Part shown: piece by piece, positions 1 to 6,131 of the stretch
Numbering within the stretch: position 1 is the stretch's first letter
Layout: every line of letters begins with the position of its first letter
From: Planctomycetaceae bacterium
GTDB taxonomy: Bacteria; Planctomycetota; Planctomycetia; Planctomycetales; Planctomycetaceae
Length of the DNA stretch: 6,254 nt
Direction: 5' to 3'
Assembly (NCBI GenBank): GCA_020426085.1
Contig: JAGQQP010000261.1
Span: forward strand, 1-6,254
Translations under genes and position numbers: made by a program
Notes under the pieces: generated by a model
The model's database searches: none
Told to the model about the DNA's origin: nothing
What the model saw: the letters and a program-made list of their open reading frames with translations, nothing else

Positions 1-2
1 AC

Positions 3-2132
3 ATCCTGGAGCTCAATCAGAGTGATCTCACATTTCAGGACAGTTCTTTCACGCTGACTGGGACAACGGATCGAACGCTGAGACTGATCAACTCCAAGGG
101 GGTACCACGTACAACGACGGATCGACCTGAAGGTGAATCCCGTATTTTACTGGAAAACTCCGTGATCATGGGGCAGAAACTGGAAGCGGTTCGAGTGGAT
201 CAGGTATACGCGGATGTTATGATCTCGAACTGTTTCCTCTCATGCAAGGGGGCACCCTGTCTGGAACTGGACAGTCTGGACCTGACTTTGACCCCCGGGA
301 TGATATTGCAGGAGCGTAAGGTTCCCCGCACCGCCAGAATTTTTTCCAGTACCCTGCTCTCCGATCAGACGATCTTCACGTTAACCGGTCCAGAGGAAAA
401 GAAAAAAAAGGTGACGTCTGATCAAGCAGAGCCTGCCAGTGGTCAAACAGATATTGTTGTAATCAATTCGGTTTTGATCGGGAGTCCCAGGAATAAACAG
501 GCAACAATGATGACGCTCAATAACTGGCCTCAGGATAAACTGAGAAGTCAGAGTGCAAGCCGATTTGGTGAGATCAAAGTACAGCTGGAAAACGCGTTGC
601 TCTGGGGATGGCCTTCGTATCTTCGCTCGACTGAACAGGGAAATTCACAAAATGTATTTCAAATCGATTCTCATCGTACCTGGCAGCAAAGCTGGGGCAG
701 CCCTGTGGCAGCCGACATGTTTCAGTCTGAGCTTCCTGCAGAAATCGATGAATTATTGACACCCTCTTTTGTGAAGTCCTTACTGGATTTTTCAAAACAG
801 AAAAATGTTTACGCCATATCAACTGACGGCGTGATTGCTGGTTGTGATCCTGCCAGACTTGTCTCTCTGACACAGAGTCAGCAGAGGCGGATCAAAGCCG
901 TGCTGAGTAAGCCTGACATTGAGCAGGAAATTCAGAGCCAGTTTGCCAAAGCAAAAGTCGTGACGTTTGATATGACCAAAGGAAATCTCAGTGATTTTCT
1001 CAACAGTTCGGCGATTACCGGACCCACGCGGGTGAATGTCAGTGGTCAGGGAATCTGTTATATGTCTCCCGTGACGCTGGAGAATAAACAGATTCAACTG
1101 GTTTTTCAGCACAACAAAGCGGAGAGTCCTCAAGTTGTCGAATTGAAGTTATTACCCTCTGCTGCAAAGTCACGGGCGAAGGCGGGGATAGAGGCTTTCT
1201 TTGATTTGAAAAATACAAGTCTGGATATATCCGGAGGTGCGTTTCGTGTTTCCCCGGATCGAAAAGGGGTTGTACCACGACATTTTGTGGTCTGTCAAAA
1301 CAGTCGCCTGGGACTGGATCAATGTGCTCTGGCTGCCCTGTTGTTGAATGATAACCGGTTTCAGTCCGCAATTTTTGTTGAAAACGATTCCAATGGGAAA
1401 TCAAGTCAGATTCAGATCGATCACTCATTTCTCACGACTTCAGGTAGAATCATAGAATCCGAAGCCAGTCAGCTGGATCTGGATGTCCGTAACAGCCTGT
1501 TTCTCAGTCAGCAGGATATATTTGCTCTTTCGGCTAAATCAGGTGTCTCAGACGGAATTCGTGTTTCGTTGAGTCAAAGTACCTTTGCTCCGCAGGGCTC
1601 CGTTTTCGCGATTAAATCTGAATCGGCAAGCAGCAACTCTGGTCGTCCTGCTATTCAGGTGATCGCAGAAGAGTCATTGTTCCTGCCTGCTCCATCAGGC
1701 TCCAATGTACGTTCTGATTTTTCGAACACAGCGTCGCTGATTTCGGCTCCTCAATCTTCGTCAGGGAATAGAGGAATCGAATGGTGGGGAAATTCGAATG
1801 GTTATATGGTAGAGCGATTCAACGCGATCAATCGAGCAACCGGTAGCGCTTCTGGGGCTGGAAATGATTTCTCGGCAGACATGAAGACTCTGTTCGGTGC
1901 AGACGCAGATCAAAATGAGTTGTCAATGCGCGGCGGGGTCATTTTACAGGATCAGAAACTGCCCCCCATAGTCAAATTGCAGCCTGTTCATTTTCAACTC
2001 CTGCCCACATGCAAAGCGGCTACCTGGTCTGAGATGAAGCAGCCAGTTGGAGCTGATCCGACTGTGTTACAGAAGATCATTGAAGGCAAACAGAGCCAGG
2101 ATAAATCGGGACGCCTCAAACGGGCATTCTGA
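3..2132 (+). CDS. C-terminal part of a large repeat-rich (beta-helix-like) protein, 5'-partial
   Basis: The frame is open from the first full codon at position 3 to TGA at 2130-2132, giving 709 residues. A GTG at 162 is the first possible start inside the window, but there is no stop upstream and no ribosome site before it, so the gene almost certainly begins outside. I do not recognise a named family. What is visible is a loosely repeated strand-turn pattern, hydrophobic-x-N/S-S-hydrophobic-hydrophobic, as in LENSVIMG, ISNCFLS, INSVLIG, LENALLWG, CQNSRLG, IDHSFLT, RNSLFLS, SQSTFAP and EESLFLP. This is how coils of right-handed parallel beta-helix proteins look. Ser, Gln and Asn are abundant and no transmembrane segment is seen in this part. 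The C-terminal tail is basic (KSGRLKRAF). Large beta-helix proteins of this kind are common in Planctomycetes, sometimes fused behind a Ser/Thr kinase or secretion signal; the missing N-terminus would decide. It converges on the histidine kinase gene with a 23-bp gap. Confidence 0.75.
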   Translation: MLELNQSDLTFQDSSFTLTGTTDRTLRLINSKGVPRTTTDRPEGESRILLENSVIMGQKLEAVRVDQVYADVMISNCFLSCKGAPCLELDSLDLTLTPGMILQERKVPRTARIFSSTLLSDQTIFTLTGPEEKKKKVTSDQAEPASGQTDIVVINSVLIGSPRNKQATMMTLNNWPQDKLRSQSASRFGEIKVQLENALLWGWPSYLRSTEQGNSQNVFQIDSHRTWQQSWGSPVAADMFQSELPAEIDELLTPSFVKSLLDFSKQKNVYAISTDGVIAGCDPARLVSLTQSQQRRIKAVLSKPDIEQEIQSQFAKAKVVTFDMTKGNLSDFLNSSAITGPTRVNVSGQGICYMSPVTLENKQIQLVFQHNKAESPQVVELKLLPSAAKSRAKAGIEAFFDLKNTSLDISGGAFRVSPDRKGVVPRHFVVCQNSRLGLDQCALAALLLNDNRFQSAIFVENDSNGKSSQIQIDHSFLTTSGRIIESEASQLDLDVRNSLFLSQQDIFALSAKSGVSDGIRVSLSQSTFAPQGSVFAIKSESASSNSGRPAIQVIAEESLFLPAPSGSNVRSDFSNTASLISAPQSSSGNRGIEWWGNSNGYMVERFNAINRATGSASGAGNDFSADMKTLFGADADQNELSMRGGVILQDQKLPPIVKLQPVHFQLLPTCKAATWSEMKQPVGADPTVLQKIIEGKQSQDKSGRLKRAF

Positions 2133-2155
2133 GAGTAATCTTAAATGGTGACTGA

Positions 2156-3871
2156 TCAGTTAGCAGCGGGAGGGTGATCTTCATCCAGTCGTGGAACTGA
2201 CAGCGTGAAACGCGAGCCTTTCCCGGCTTCACTTTCAATGCTGATTTCTCCTCCGTGTTCTCTGATGATCTTCTGGCTGACTGCGAGACCGATTCCGGTT
2301 CCCCGGGCTCCCTTAGTTGATTCGAACAGATTGAATATTTTGTTAATCTGATCCTGGGGAATCCCTGGCCCATTATCTGAGACCATGATCAGGATCTGAT
2401 CCGCTTTACGCAGATAGGTGGTTTCAAGCAGCACCATGCCGTTCTCTGAGCCTTCAACCGCGTCGATGGCATTGATGACGATATTTAAAATGGCCCGATG
2501 AATTCCTTCGTGATCGTAAACGGATTCCGGCAGGTCTTGAGACAGATCACATTTGAGCTGCACACCACATTCCTCGGCACGTGCCTGCATCAGTTCAAAC
2601 ACGTCATTGACCGGGGTGTTAATGGAGCCAGGTTCGAGGGCCGGCTTGCGCTCGGTGCTGAACGTGAGCATGTCCATCACCAGGTGATAGATTTTGTTCT
2701 GATTCTTCTCGACAATGTTCCAGCCTTTGCGAACCAGATCTTCCTCGGATTTATTGAGTCCCATGTCGATCAGATAGCTGCCGCCGCGAACTCCCTGCAG
2801 AATGTTTTTGATATGATGGCTCAAGGTGGCGATCGTCTGTCCCATTGCCGCAAAACGTTCTGCCTTCAACATGGCATTCTGGAAGCGGTAGTTTTCGATA
2901 GCCAATGCAGACTGTCTTCCGATAGCCACCAGCAGTCGCAGATGCTCTTCGCTGAATTTTTCGACGGCACCATTTTTCAACAGCATTTCGGGATGCGAGG
3001 TCGTCGTATCAACATAGATGACCCCCATCAGTTCATGGCGTCCCTGCATCGGAACGCACATCGCTTCGCGAATACCAGCCTGGAGAATGCTGCGTCCCCC
3101 TTCAAACCGCTGATCGCGTTGTGCATCGGAAGTGCGCACACCTTGTTTTTTATTCAGTACATAATCCACAATGCTGTGTGACACAGGCATGCGCGGACCT
3201 GATTTTTTTTCTTCACGGCTGCTGTAGATCTGGGGCAGGATTTCACCAGTATGCGGATCGGTAATCAGCATGCAGCCCCGGTCTGCGCCGACCGTGTTGA
3301 TCGTCAGATCAAGAATTCGTTTCAGCAGCTCCTCCTGAGAAATAGTCGGACTGACGGAGGCCTCGGCGACCCGATAGAGGGCCTGAAGATCGTTTTGAAT
3401 TTCGTGTTGTTGTATGACGCCGGAAACATCAGCTGTGTCGAGAACAACCGAATCAAACCGGTGATTGACTTCATGAGTGATGCTGGATGGGTTTGAATCC
3501 TCGTTACTGATCAGGTCAATTCTCTCGGCCATATAACGGGAATCTTCATCCAGTGACTGACTGGAGAAAAGCAGCAGACTGCGACCAATCTGGATGTGGT
3601 CACCATTATTCAGTTTAGCTGACTGGATCTGGGTTCCATTGACCATCGTTCCATTCGAACTGTTCTGGTCTGTAATGATATAGGAGCCATTTTTAAATGA
3701 GATTAGAGCATGCTGGCGTGAAGCTTCGGTGTCCAGGATGCGGATTTCATTGCGGACCCCCCGCCCTACTCCGGCTGGTTCCGTGCCGAGTTTAAAACGA
3801 GTCCCCAGATCGACGCCCTGAATCACCAGTAACGTCGCTTTGGCTACATCATTTCCAGATAACCGTTTCAT
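2156..3871 (-). CDS. FHA-GAF sensor histidine kinase
   Basis: A 571-residue cytoplasmic sensor kinase with no signal peptide or membrane segment. Domains in order: FHA at about residues 33-103 with G36-R37, SRQHA (51-55) and N-x-x-NG-x-x-VNG (70-79), the phosphothreonine-binding fold; GAF at about 165-328, ending in a helix (AIGRQSALAIENYRF) that leads into the dimerisation region; HisKA-like at about 337-405 with the H-box LSHHIKN (350-356, H352 the likely phosphorylated His); HATPase at about 450-560 with the N-box around N463/N467, G1 box DNGPGIP (499-505), F-box F513/F516 and G2 box GTGIGLA (524-530). All ATP-binding motifs are intact, so it should be catalytically competent. There is no attached receiver domain and no full response regulator nearby, so its partner is unknown. 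The degenerate receiver at 4265-4624 is the only candidate in the window. ATG at 3869-3871 places the FHA domain close to the N-terminus, as expected; the ribosome site is weak (GGGAAA). An unusual feature is His353 where the usual H-box has Glu or Asp. Confidence 0.95.
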   Translation of the reverse strand: MKRLSGNDVAKATLLVIQGVDLGTRFKLGTEPAGVGRGVRNEIRILDTEASRQHALISFKNGSYIITDQNSSNGTMVNGTQIQSAKLNNGDHIQIGRSLLLFSSQSLDEDSRYMAERIDLISNEDSNPSSITHEVNHRFDSVVLDTADVSGVIQQHEIQNDLQALYRVAEASVSPTISQEELLKRILDLTINTVGADRGCMLITDPHTGEILPQIYSSREEKKSGPRMPVSHSIVDYVLNKKQGVRTSDAQRDQRFEGGRSILQAGIREAMCVPMQGRHELMGVIYVDTTTSHPEMLLKNGAVEKFSEEHLRLLVAIGRQSALAIENYRFQNAMLKAERFAAMGQTIATLSHHIKNILQGVRGGSYLIDMGLNKSEEDLVRKGWNIVEKNQNKIYHLVMDMLTFSTERKPALEPGSINTPVNDVFELMQARAEECGVQLKCDLSQDLPESVYDHEGIHRAILNIVINAIDAVEGSENGMVLLETTYLRKADQILIMVSDNGPGIPQDQINKIFNLFESTKGARGTGIGLAVSQKIIREHGGEISIESEAGKGSRFTLSVPRLDEDHPPAAN

Positions 3872-4264
3872 ATCGTTGTTTCCCAGTCAAAGACTGGATC
3901 CCCCCTCTAAAAAGAGGGCTTCTCTGTCTGCTAAAATCTCATGCACCTGCTGTAGCTGATTCCCATTTATACAGATTACCTGACTGTAATGCTTCTGAGT
4001 TCATACGAAAAACAACAGTTTAACGTGAATTACGAATTCAGGATCTGCTGATGGGTAACGCCTTCAGTAAGCGATCAGATGTTGTATCTCAAGCAACTGG
4101 CGCTCGACTCATATGTGAGGAGAGTCGCACACCCTGATGCACTGGGGATAATGCAATCCATCTGTGGAGGCATCAACCTTGCATAGAATGATACCGCAGG
4201 CAGGAGTCCTGTTCAAATCCCATCTGAGGATTCAGGGTTGATCACGCTCAAGAAATACCCGGGC
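3872..4264. other. Intergenic stretch without a recognisable gene
   Basis: This 393-bp gap lies upstream of the histidine kinase and downstream of the receiver-like gene, both on the minus strand. No convincing reading frame is present; the longest minus-strand candidate noticed is about 32 codons and unremarkable. It should hold the kinase promoter, but I found no clear -35/-10 pair. A TATAAAT string near 3964-3970 on the minus strand lacks a partner -35. Small inverted repeats occur at 4105-4127 (CGACTC/GAGTCG), 4135-4175 (TGATGC/GCATCA) and 4172-4242 (ATCAACC/GGTTGAT). Repeats this short are expected by chance in a stretch of this length. Confidence 0.6.
3903..3918 (-). other. Short hairpin just upstream of the kinase gene
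   Basis: CCCTCT (3903-3908) and AGAGGG (3913-3918) form a perfect 6-bp stem with a 4-nt loop, 31 bases before the kinase start codon. It would lie in the 5' leader of the kinase mRNA. It is not followed by a U-run in the minus direction, so it is not a standard terminator. It could influence leader stability or be incidental. Confidence 0.3.
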
Positions 4265-4624
4265 TTAATCGTTTGCAGGAGATTGCTGCAGCAGGCTTTC
4301 GATCGAGTCGATCAGTTCTGCGTACTGAAAAGGCTGCATCAGGAAGCGGGTCGATTGACTGGAACTGGTGCTTTTGGGTTTTCTGACTGAACCTATGACA
4401 ACTTTCGGAACTTTGTTCCAGCCGGGTTGCGATGTGGTGGGCTCGTTCAGGTCGTCATCATGGACAACAACAATGCTGGGGATTTCGCAGGTGGAATTCA
4501 GGTCATTGGCATTCCGCTGGCGGACCCGGTCAACACTGCATCCCCGAGGTTCCAGAATCGCCTTGAGGACCTCTTCTGTTTCATTTAAGCCGTCAAAAAC
4601 AACAACACGCTGACCGTTTACCAC
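4265..4624 (-). CDS. Degenerate receiver-domain protein (pseudo-receiver)
   Basis: A 119-residue protein that follows the beta-alpha plan of a CheY-like receiver but lacks its chemistry. Strand 1 is RVVVFDG (6-12), followed by helix NETEEVLKAILEPRG (14-28). Strand 3 is PSIVVVHDDD (49-58), strand 4 is VPKVVIGS (72-79), strand 5 is RFLMQPFQ (93-100), and the final helix is YAELIDSIESLLQQ (101-114). Aligned to canonical receivers, the phospho-acceptor Asp is His55 (Asp56-58 follow directly), the Thr/Ser position is Gly78/Ser79, and the invariant Lys before Pro-Phe is Gln97. Only one residue of the N-terminal acidic pair remains (D11). It therefore probably cannot be phosphorylated in the usual way and may act as a phosphorylation-independent binding module. 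It is a single domain with no output domain. The GTG start at 4624 is chosen because GGAAGGA lies nine bases before it; the nearby ATG upstream is out of frame. A strong promoter precedes it, and the FHA-GAF kinase lies downstream on the same strand. Confidence 0.7.
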   Translation of the reverse strand: MVNGQRVVVFDGLNETEEVLKAILEPRGCSVDRVRQRNANDLNSTCEIPSIVVVHDDDLNEPTTSQPGWNKVPKVVIGSVRKPKSTSSSQSTRFLMQPFQYAELIDSIESLLQQSPAND

Positions 4625-4633
4625 TGTTTGGGT

Positions 4634-4640
4634 TCCTTCC
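4634..4640 (-). promoter_or_regulatory. Ribosome binding site of the pseudo-receiver gene
   Basis: GGAAGGA on the minus strand, with a nine-base spacer to the GTG codon at 4622-4624. It decides the GTG start over the out-of-frame ATG further upstream. Confidence 0.7.
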
Positions 4641-4657
4641 CATGTGCACTATATCCT

Positions 4658-4687
4658 ATGAAGATCTGCACGCAGTTCGATCTTCAT
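4658..4687 (-). promoter_or_regulatory. 9-bp inverted repeat in the leader of the pseudo-receiver mRNA
   Basis: ATGAAGATC (4658-4666) and GATCTTCAT (4679-4687) are perfect reverse complements with a 12-base spacer. With the predicted promoter at 4702-4730, transcription would start near 4695. The repeat would then form a hairpin about eight bases into the transcript, well before the ribosome site. It could be an mRNA-stabilising 5' stem-loop or an operator just downstream of the promoter. A 9-bp repeat can arise by chance somewhere in 6 kb; its position directly after a strong promoter is what makes it worth listing. Confidence 0.45.
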
Positions 4688-4701
4688 TCTGGCAGAGAGG
4701 G

Positions 4702-4730
4702 AAGATAGCTCGTTGTAATATTTGTGTCAA
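4702..4730 (-). promoter_or_regulatory. Sigma70-type promoter for the pseudo-receiver gene
   Basis: On the minus strand, TTGACA (4730-4725) is a perfect -35 consensus. It is followed after exactly 17 bases by TATCTT (4707-4702), a 4-of-6 match to the -10 consensus. Predicted transcription start is about 4695, giving a leader of roughly 70 bases before the GTG. This is the best promoter in the window and supports the pseudo-receiver as a separately transcribed gene. Confidence 0.65.
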
Positions 4731-4749
4731 AATCAGAAGCTGGAGCAGC

Positions 4750-4780
4750 ATTTCAGTTTTTTGAAATATGTAAACTTTAC
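4750..4780. repeat. AT-rich inverted repeats upstream of the promoter
   Basis: ATTTCA (4750-4755) and TGAAAT (4762-4767) pair around a 6-base loop. Immediately after comes GTAAA-C-TTTAC (4770-4780), a perfect 11-base dyad. Both lie 20-50 bases upstream of the -35 box at 4725-4730, where an activator could bind. They are short and AT-rich, so they may be incidental. Confidence 0.25.
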
Positions 4781-4816
4781 AATGCGATGCTCAGGCTGTG
4801 TCCAGTTTTACTATCG

Positions 4817-4860
4817 CGTCTCCAGGTCGATTAGGACCGAGTATCATAGATTGAGAGACG
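4817..4860. repeat. Nested inverted repeat between lipoprotein and pseudo-receiver genes
   Basis: CGTCTC (4817-4822) pairs with GAGACG (4855-4860), and inside it GGTC (4825-4828) pairs with GACC (4835-4838). The element lies about 50 bases after the lipoprotein stop in the minus direction and might slow or end that transcript, but no U-run follows. No other terminator for the lipoprotein gene is visible. Confidence 0.25.
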
Positions 4861-4907
4861 TCATGGTTAAATGTAATAAGTTCTGGAAAGTGGTCGACAG
4901 CTGGGAG

Positions 4908-5294
4908 TTACCAGTTACCAGGGGCTGGGAAATTCTCGTTAAAGATTGGTTCCTGATTGATGTAATCATCGGCCCGTCTCAGGCTGTCCAGTTGCAGCTG
5001 TTTCCGTTCGTTACTTAGATCCTCGTCTGAGATACGTTCCTTGATTTCAGCCAGTGGAGCAACGTATTTCGGTTGTTTAACCTTCACATCGGTAGGGTAA
5101 AAGACGCCGGGATCCTTGATTTTCTGCTGAGTGGAAGCATCTGCCAGAGAGGCGTAAGCAGTTTCAGGGTAAATCCGCTGGTGATAAGTGCTGCTGAAGC
5201 CAGCGGGCTGATGATAATCGGGGATGGTCTGACAGCCAGTCTGGGCACAGGCTAGAACAGCCAGCATGACCAATAAACAGCTGCGATTTGACAT
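4908..5294 (-). CDS. Small predicted lipoprotein, function unknown
   Basis: A 128-residue protein with a lipoprotein-type signal peptide: short basic start (MSNR), hydrophobic core LLVMLAVLA (7-15), then AC at 16 and TGC at 21. Cys21 (QTGC) or Cys16 (VLAC) would be the lipidated residue; neither lipobox is perfect, and Cys21 fits the 'GCQT' style seen in planctomycete lipoproteins. The mature part is short, rich in Tyr, Gln, Asp and Lys, has no recognisable enzymatic motif, and carries one likely charged helix (about 83-112). It ends in FPAPGNW. ATG at 5292-5294 is supported by GGGAG eight bases upstream. It sits just past a terminator hairpin that follows the superoxide dismutase gene, so it needs its own promoter or read-through. 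I do not recognise the family; it is likely anchored in a membrane facing the periplasm. Confidence 0.75.
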   Translation of the reverse strand: MSNRSCLLVMLAVLACAQTGCQTIPDYHQPAGFSSTYHQRIYPETAYASLADASTQQKIKDPGVFYPTDVKVKQPKYVAPLAEIKERISDEDLSNERKQLQLDSLRRADDYINQEPIFNENFPAPGNW

Positions 5295-5302
5295 AAAAGC
5301 TT

Positions 5303-5307
5303 CTCCC
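5303..5307 (-). promoter_or_regulatory. Ribosome binding site of the lipoprotein gene
   Basis: GGGAG on the minus strand, eight bases before the ATG at 5292-5294. It begins only a few bases after the terminator hairpin and U-run at 5313-5346, so the terminator lies inside the possible leader of this gene. Confidence 0.6.
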
Positions 5308-5351
5308 GATATAAAAAGCGGCCTTCAAAATATGAAGACCGCTTTTGTTTT
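5308..5351 (-). terminator. Intrinsic terminator after superoxide dismutase
   Basis: In minus-strand RNA, AAAAGCGGUCUUCA (5346-5333) pairs with UGAAGGCCGCUUUU (5327-5314) around a 5-base loop, and a U-rich tail (UUUUUAUAU) continues. The single imperfect position is a U-G wobble in minus-strand RNA but a C-A mismatch in plus-strand RNA, so the structure is built for the minus direction. It lies about 65 bases after the dismutase stop codon. The plus direction also has a T-run after the stem, so it could work weakly both ways. Confidence 0.8.
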
Positions 5352-5378
5352 ATCGGTAGATAAGCCGTTTGATGTCGA
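5349..5378 (-). promoter_or_regulatory. Weak candidate promoter for the lipoprotein gene
   Basis: On the minus strand, TCGACA (5378-5373, five of six to the -35 consensus) is followed after 18 bases by GATAAA (5354-5349, four of six to the -10). A transcript starting about seven bases later would begin at the foot of the terminator hairpin. It is the only candidate seen between the dismutase stop and the lipoprotein start, and it is not strong. Confidence 0.25.
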
Positions 5379-5402
5379 ATGAAATTTCAGCAAAAACGGC
5401 TT
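5362..5402. repeat. 9-bp inverted repeat right after the dismutase gene
   Basis: AAGCCGTTT (5362-5370) and AAACGGCTT (5394-5402) are perfect complements around a 23-base loop. That loop holds a 10-base palindrome, TGAAATTTCA (5380-5389). It starts eight bases after the dismutase stop in the minus direction and precedes the main terminator. With no U-run it is probably an mRNA 3'-end stem or part of the control region of the next gene. Confidence 0.4.
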
Positions 5403-5410
5403 TCCGCTGA

Positions 5411-6052
5411 TTAACCTTTTGCTGCTGCATAGCGCTTGGCAACTTCATCCCAGTTGATGACGTTGAAGAATGCAGAGATGTAGTCAGGACGCTTGTTCTG
5501 GTAGTGCAGGTAGTATGCGTGTTCCCAGACGTCGAGTCCCAGTAGGGGAATGTGATTTTCTAGAAGTGGGGAGTTCTGATTAGATGTACTACCTACGTGC
5601 AGGTTTTTGCCGTCTTGATCTAGGCTCAACCAAGCCCAGCCGCTGCCAAATAAGGTTGTTGCCTCGTTTGTAAACGTCTCCTTAAACGACGCGAAATCAC
5701 CGAAGACATCGTTTATCGCGTCTGCCAGTTCGCCGCTTGGTTCACCGCCGCCATCAGGGGACATTACCTCCCAGAATAATGCATGGTTAGCATGGCCGCC
5801 ACCGTTGTTTATAACGGTCTTTTTAATATCTTGTGGAAGATCGGTGTAGTTTTTTAGTAGGTCTTCGAGTGATTTGCTCTGTAAAGCCGGTTGATTTTCT
5901 AGGGCCGTGTTAAGCTTAGCTACATACCCTGCGTGATGTTTGCCGTGATGGATCTCCATCGTTCGCGCGTCGATGCTCGGCTCGAGGGAGCCCAGAGGAT
6001 AGCTTAGTTCGGGTAACTCGAACGGATATTTGAGGTTTGCATAGATCTCCAT
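5411..6052 (-). CDS. sodA: Superoxide dismutase, Mn/Fe family (Mn-type signature)
   Basis: A 213-residue cytosolic enzyme converting superoxide to oxygen and hydrogen peroxide. The N-terminal helical domain contains [15 protein letters not shown] (11-25) and [14 protein letters not shown] (31-44); the C-terminal domain contains FGSGWAWL (135-142) and [18 protein letters not shown] (174-191). The four metal ligands are present: H35, H90, D174 and H178. NNGGGHANH (82-90) with glycine where Fe enzymes carry Gln, plus Q159 in SNQNSPL, points to the Mn type, though metal use cannot be fixed from sequence. No signal peptide. The ATG at 6050-6052 adds about eight residues before the usual family start, and no good ribosome site precedes it; a leaderless start fits. 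Codon use is split. Codons 1-173 use CTA seven times and TTA four times, and C and T endings about equally (23:20) in Asp/His/Asn/Tyr/Phe codons. Codons 174-213 use no NTA codon and C over T 13:2. This suggests that the gene is chimeric. Confidence 0.95.
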   Translation of the reverse strand: MEIYANLKYPFELPELSYPLGSLEPSIDARTMEIHHGKHHAGYVAKLNTALENQPALQSKSLEDLLKNYTDLPQDIKKTVINNGGGHANHALFWEVMSPDGGGEPSGELADAINDVFGDFASFKETFTNEATTLFGSGWAWLSLDQDGKNLHVGSTSNQNSPLLENHIPLLGLDVWEHAYYLHYQNKRPDYISAFFNVINWDEVAKRYAAAKG

Positions 6053-6067
6053 GAGTAGTTCTAGTCT

Positions 6068-6095
6068 AGCATAAGTTGTGCGATGTTCAAAAGCG
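6068..6095 (-). promoter_or_regulatory. Candidate promoter of the dismutase gene
   Basis: On the minus strand TTGAAC is followed after 16 bases by TAGACT, which ends ten bases before the dismutase ATG. Transcription would start within a few bases of the ATG, leaving almost no room for a Shine-Dalgarno site, and none is seen. An overlapping TATGCT is an alternative -10 but has no well-spaced -35. Box positions are approximate. Confidence 0.35.
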
Positions 6096-6103
6096 CAAAT
6101 CGG

Positions 6104-6131
6104 TTGTTTGGAGCTTATTAAGTGCTACACT
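6104..6131 (+). promoter_or_regulatory. Promoter of the AtpZ/AtpI-like gene, apparently leaderless
   Basis: TTGTTT is followed after 16 bases by TACACT (6126-6131), preceded by TGC, which makes an extended -10 element. Only six bases (6132-6137) separate this box from the ATG at 6138. The predicted transcript would start at or next to the A of the ATG, the arrangement typical of leaderless mRNAs. No Shine-Dalgarno sequence is present. Confidence 0.45.

Noticed and set aside
1039..1428. Minus-strand frames of 99-129 codons opposite the large repeat protein
   Set aside because: They are antisense to a continuous coding frame, have no ribosome sites and give protein sequences without family features.
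2151..2160. 10-base palindrome ACTGATCAGT in the gap between the convergent genes
   Set aside because: It has no loop for a hairpin, overlaps the kinase stop codon and has no T-run; a chance palindrome is as likely as a binding site.
2498..3181. Long plus-strand open frame (227 codons) opposite the histidine kinase
   Set aside because: It is the antisense shadow of a clearly coding kinase with intact domains; no ribosome site and no recognisable motif.
4051..4174. Micro-ORF of about 32 codons on the minus strand in the 393-bp gap
   Set aside because: Weak start context, no recognisable peptide features and length expected by chance.
4196..4242. tRNA-like pieces (GTTCAAATCC at 4211-4220 and a 7-bp ATCAACC/GGTTGAT outer stem)
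   Set aside because: The T-stem does not pair around the TTCAAAT loop, there is no proper D-arm or anticodon arm with U33, and the 3' arm before the outer stem has no partner, so it is not a tRNA on either strand.
4908..4921. Tandem TTACCAG TTACCAG at the end of the lipoprotein gene
   Set aside because: Only two 7-base copies, lying within the last codons; too little for a repeat element or attachment site.
4722..5018. Plus-strand open frame of 98 codons spanning the gap and the lipoprotein gene
   Set aside because: It overlaps the pseudo-receiver promoter and half of the lipoprotein gene in antisense, and the translation is uncharacteristic.
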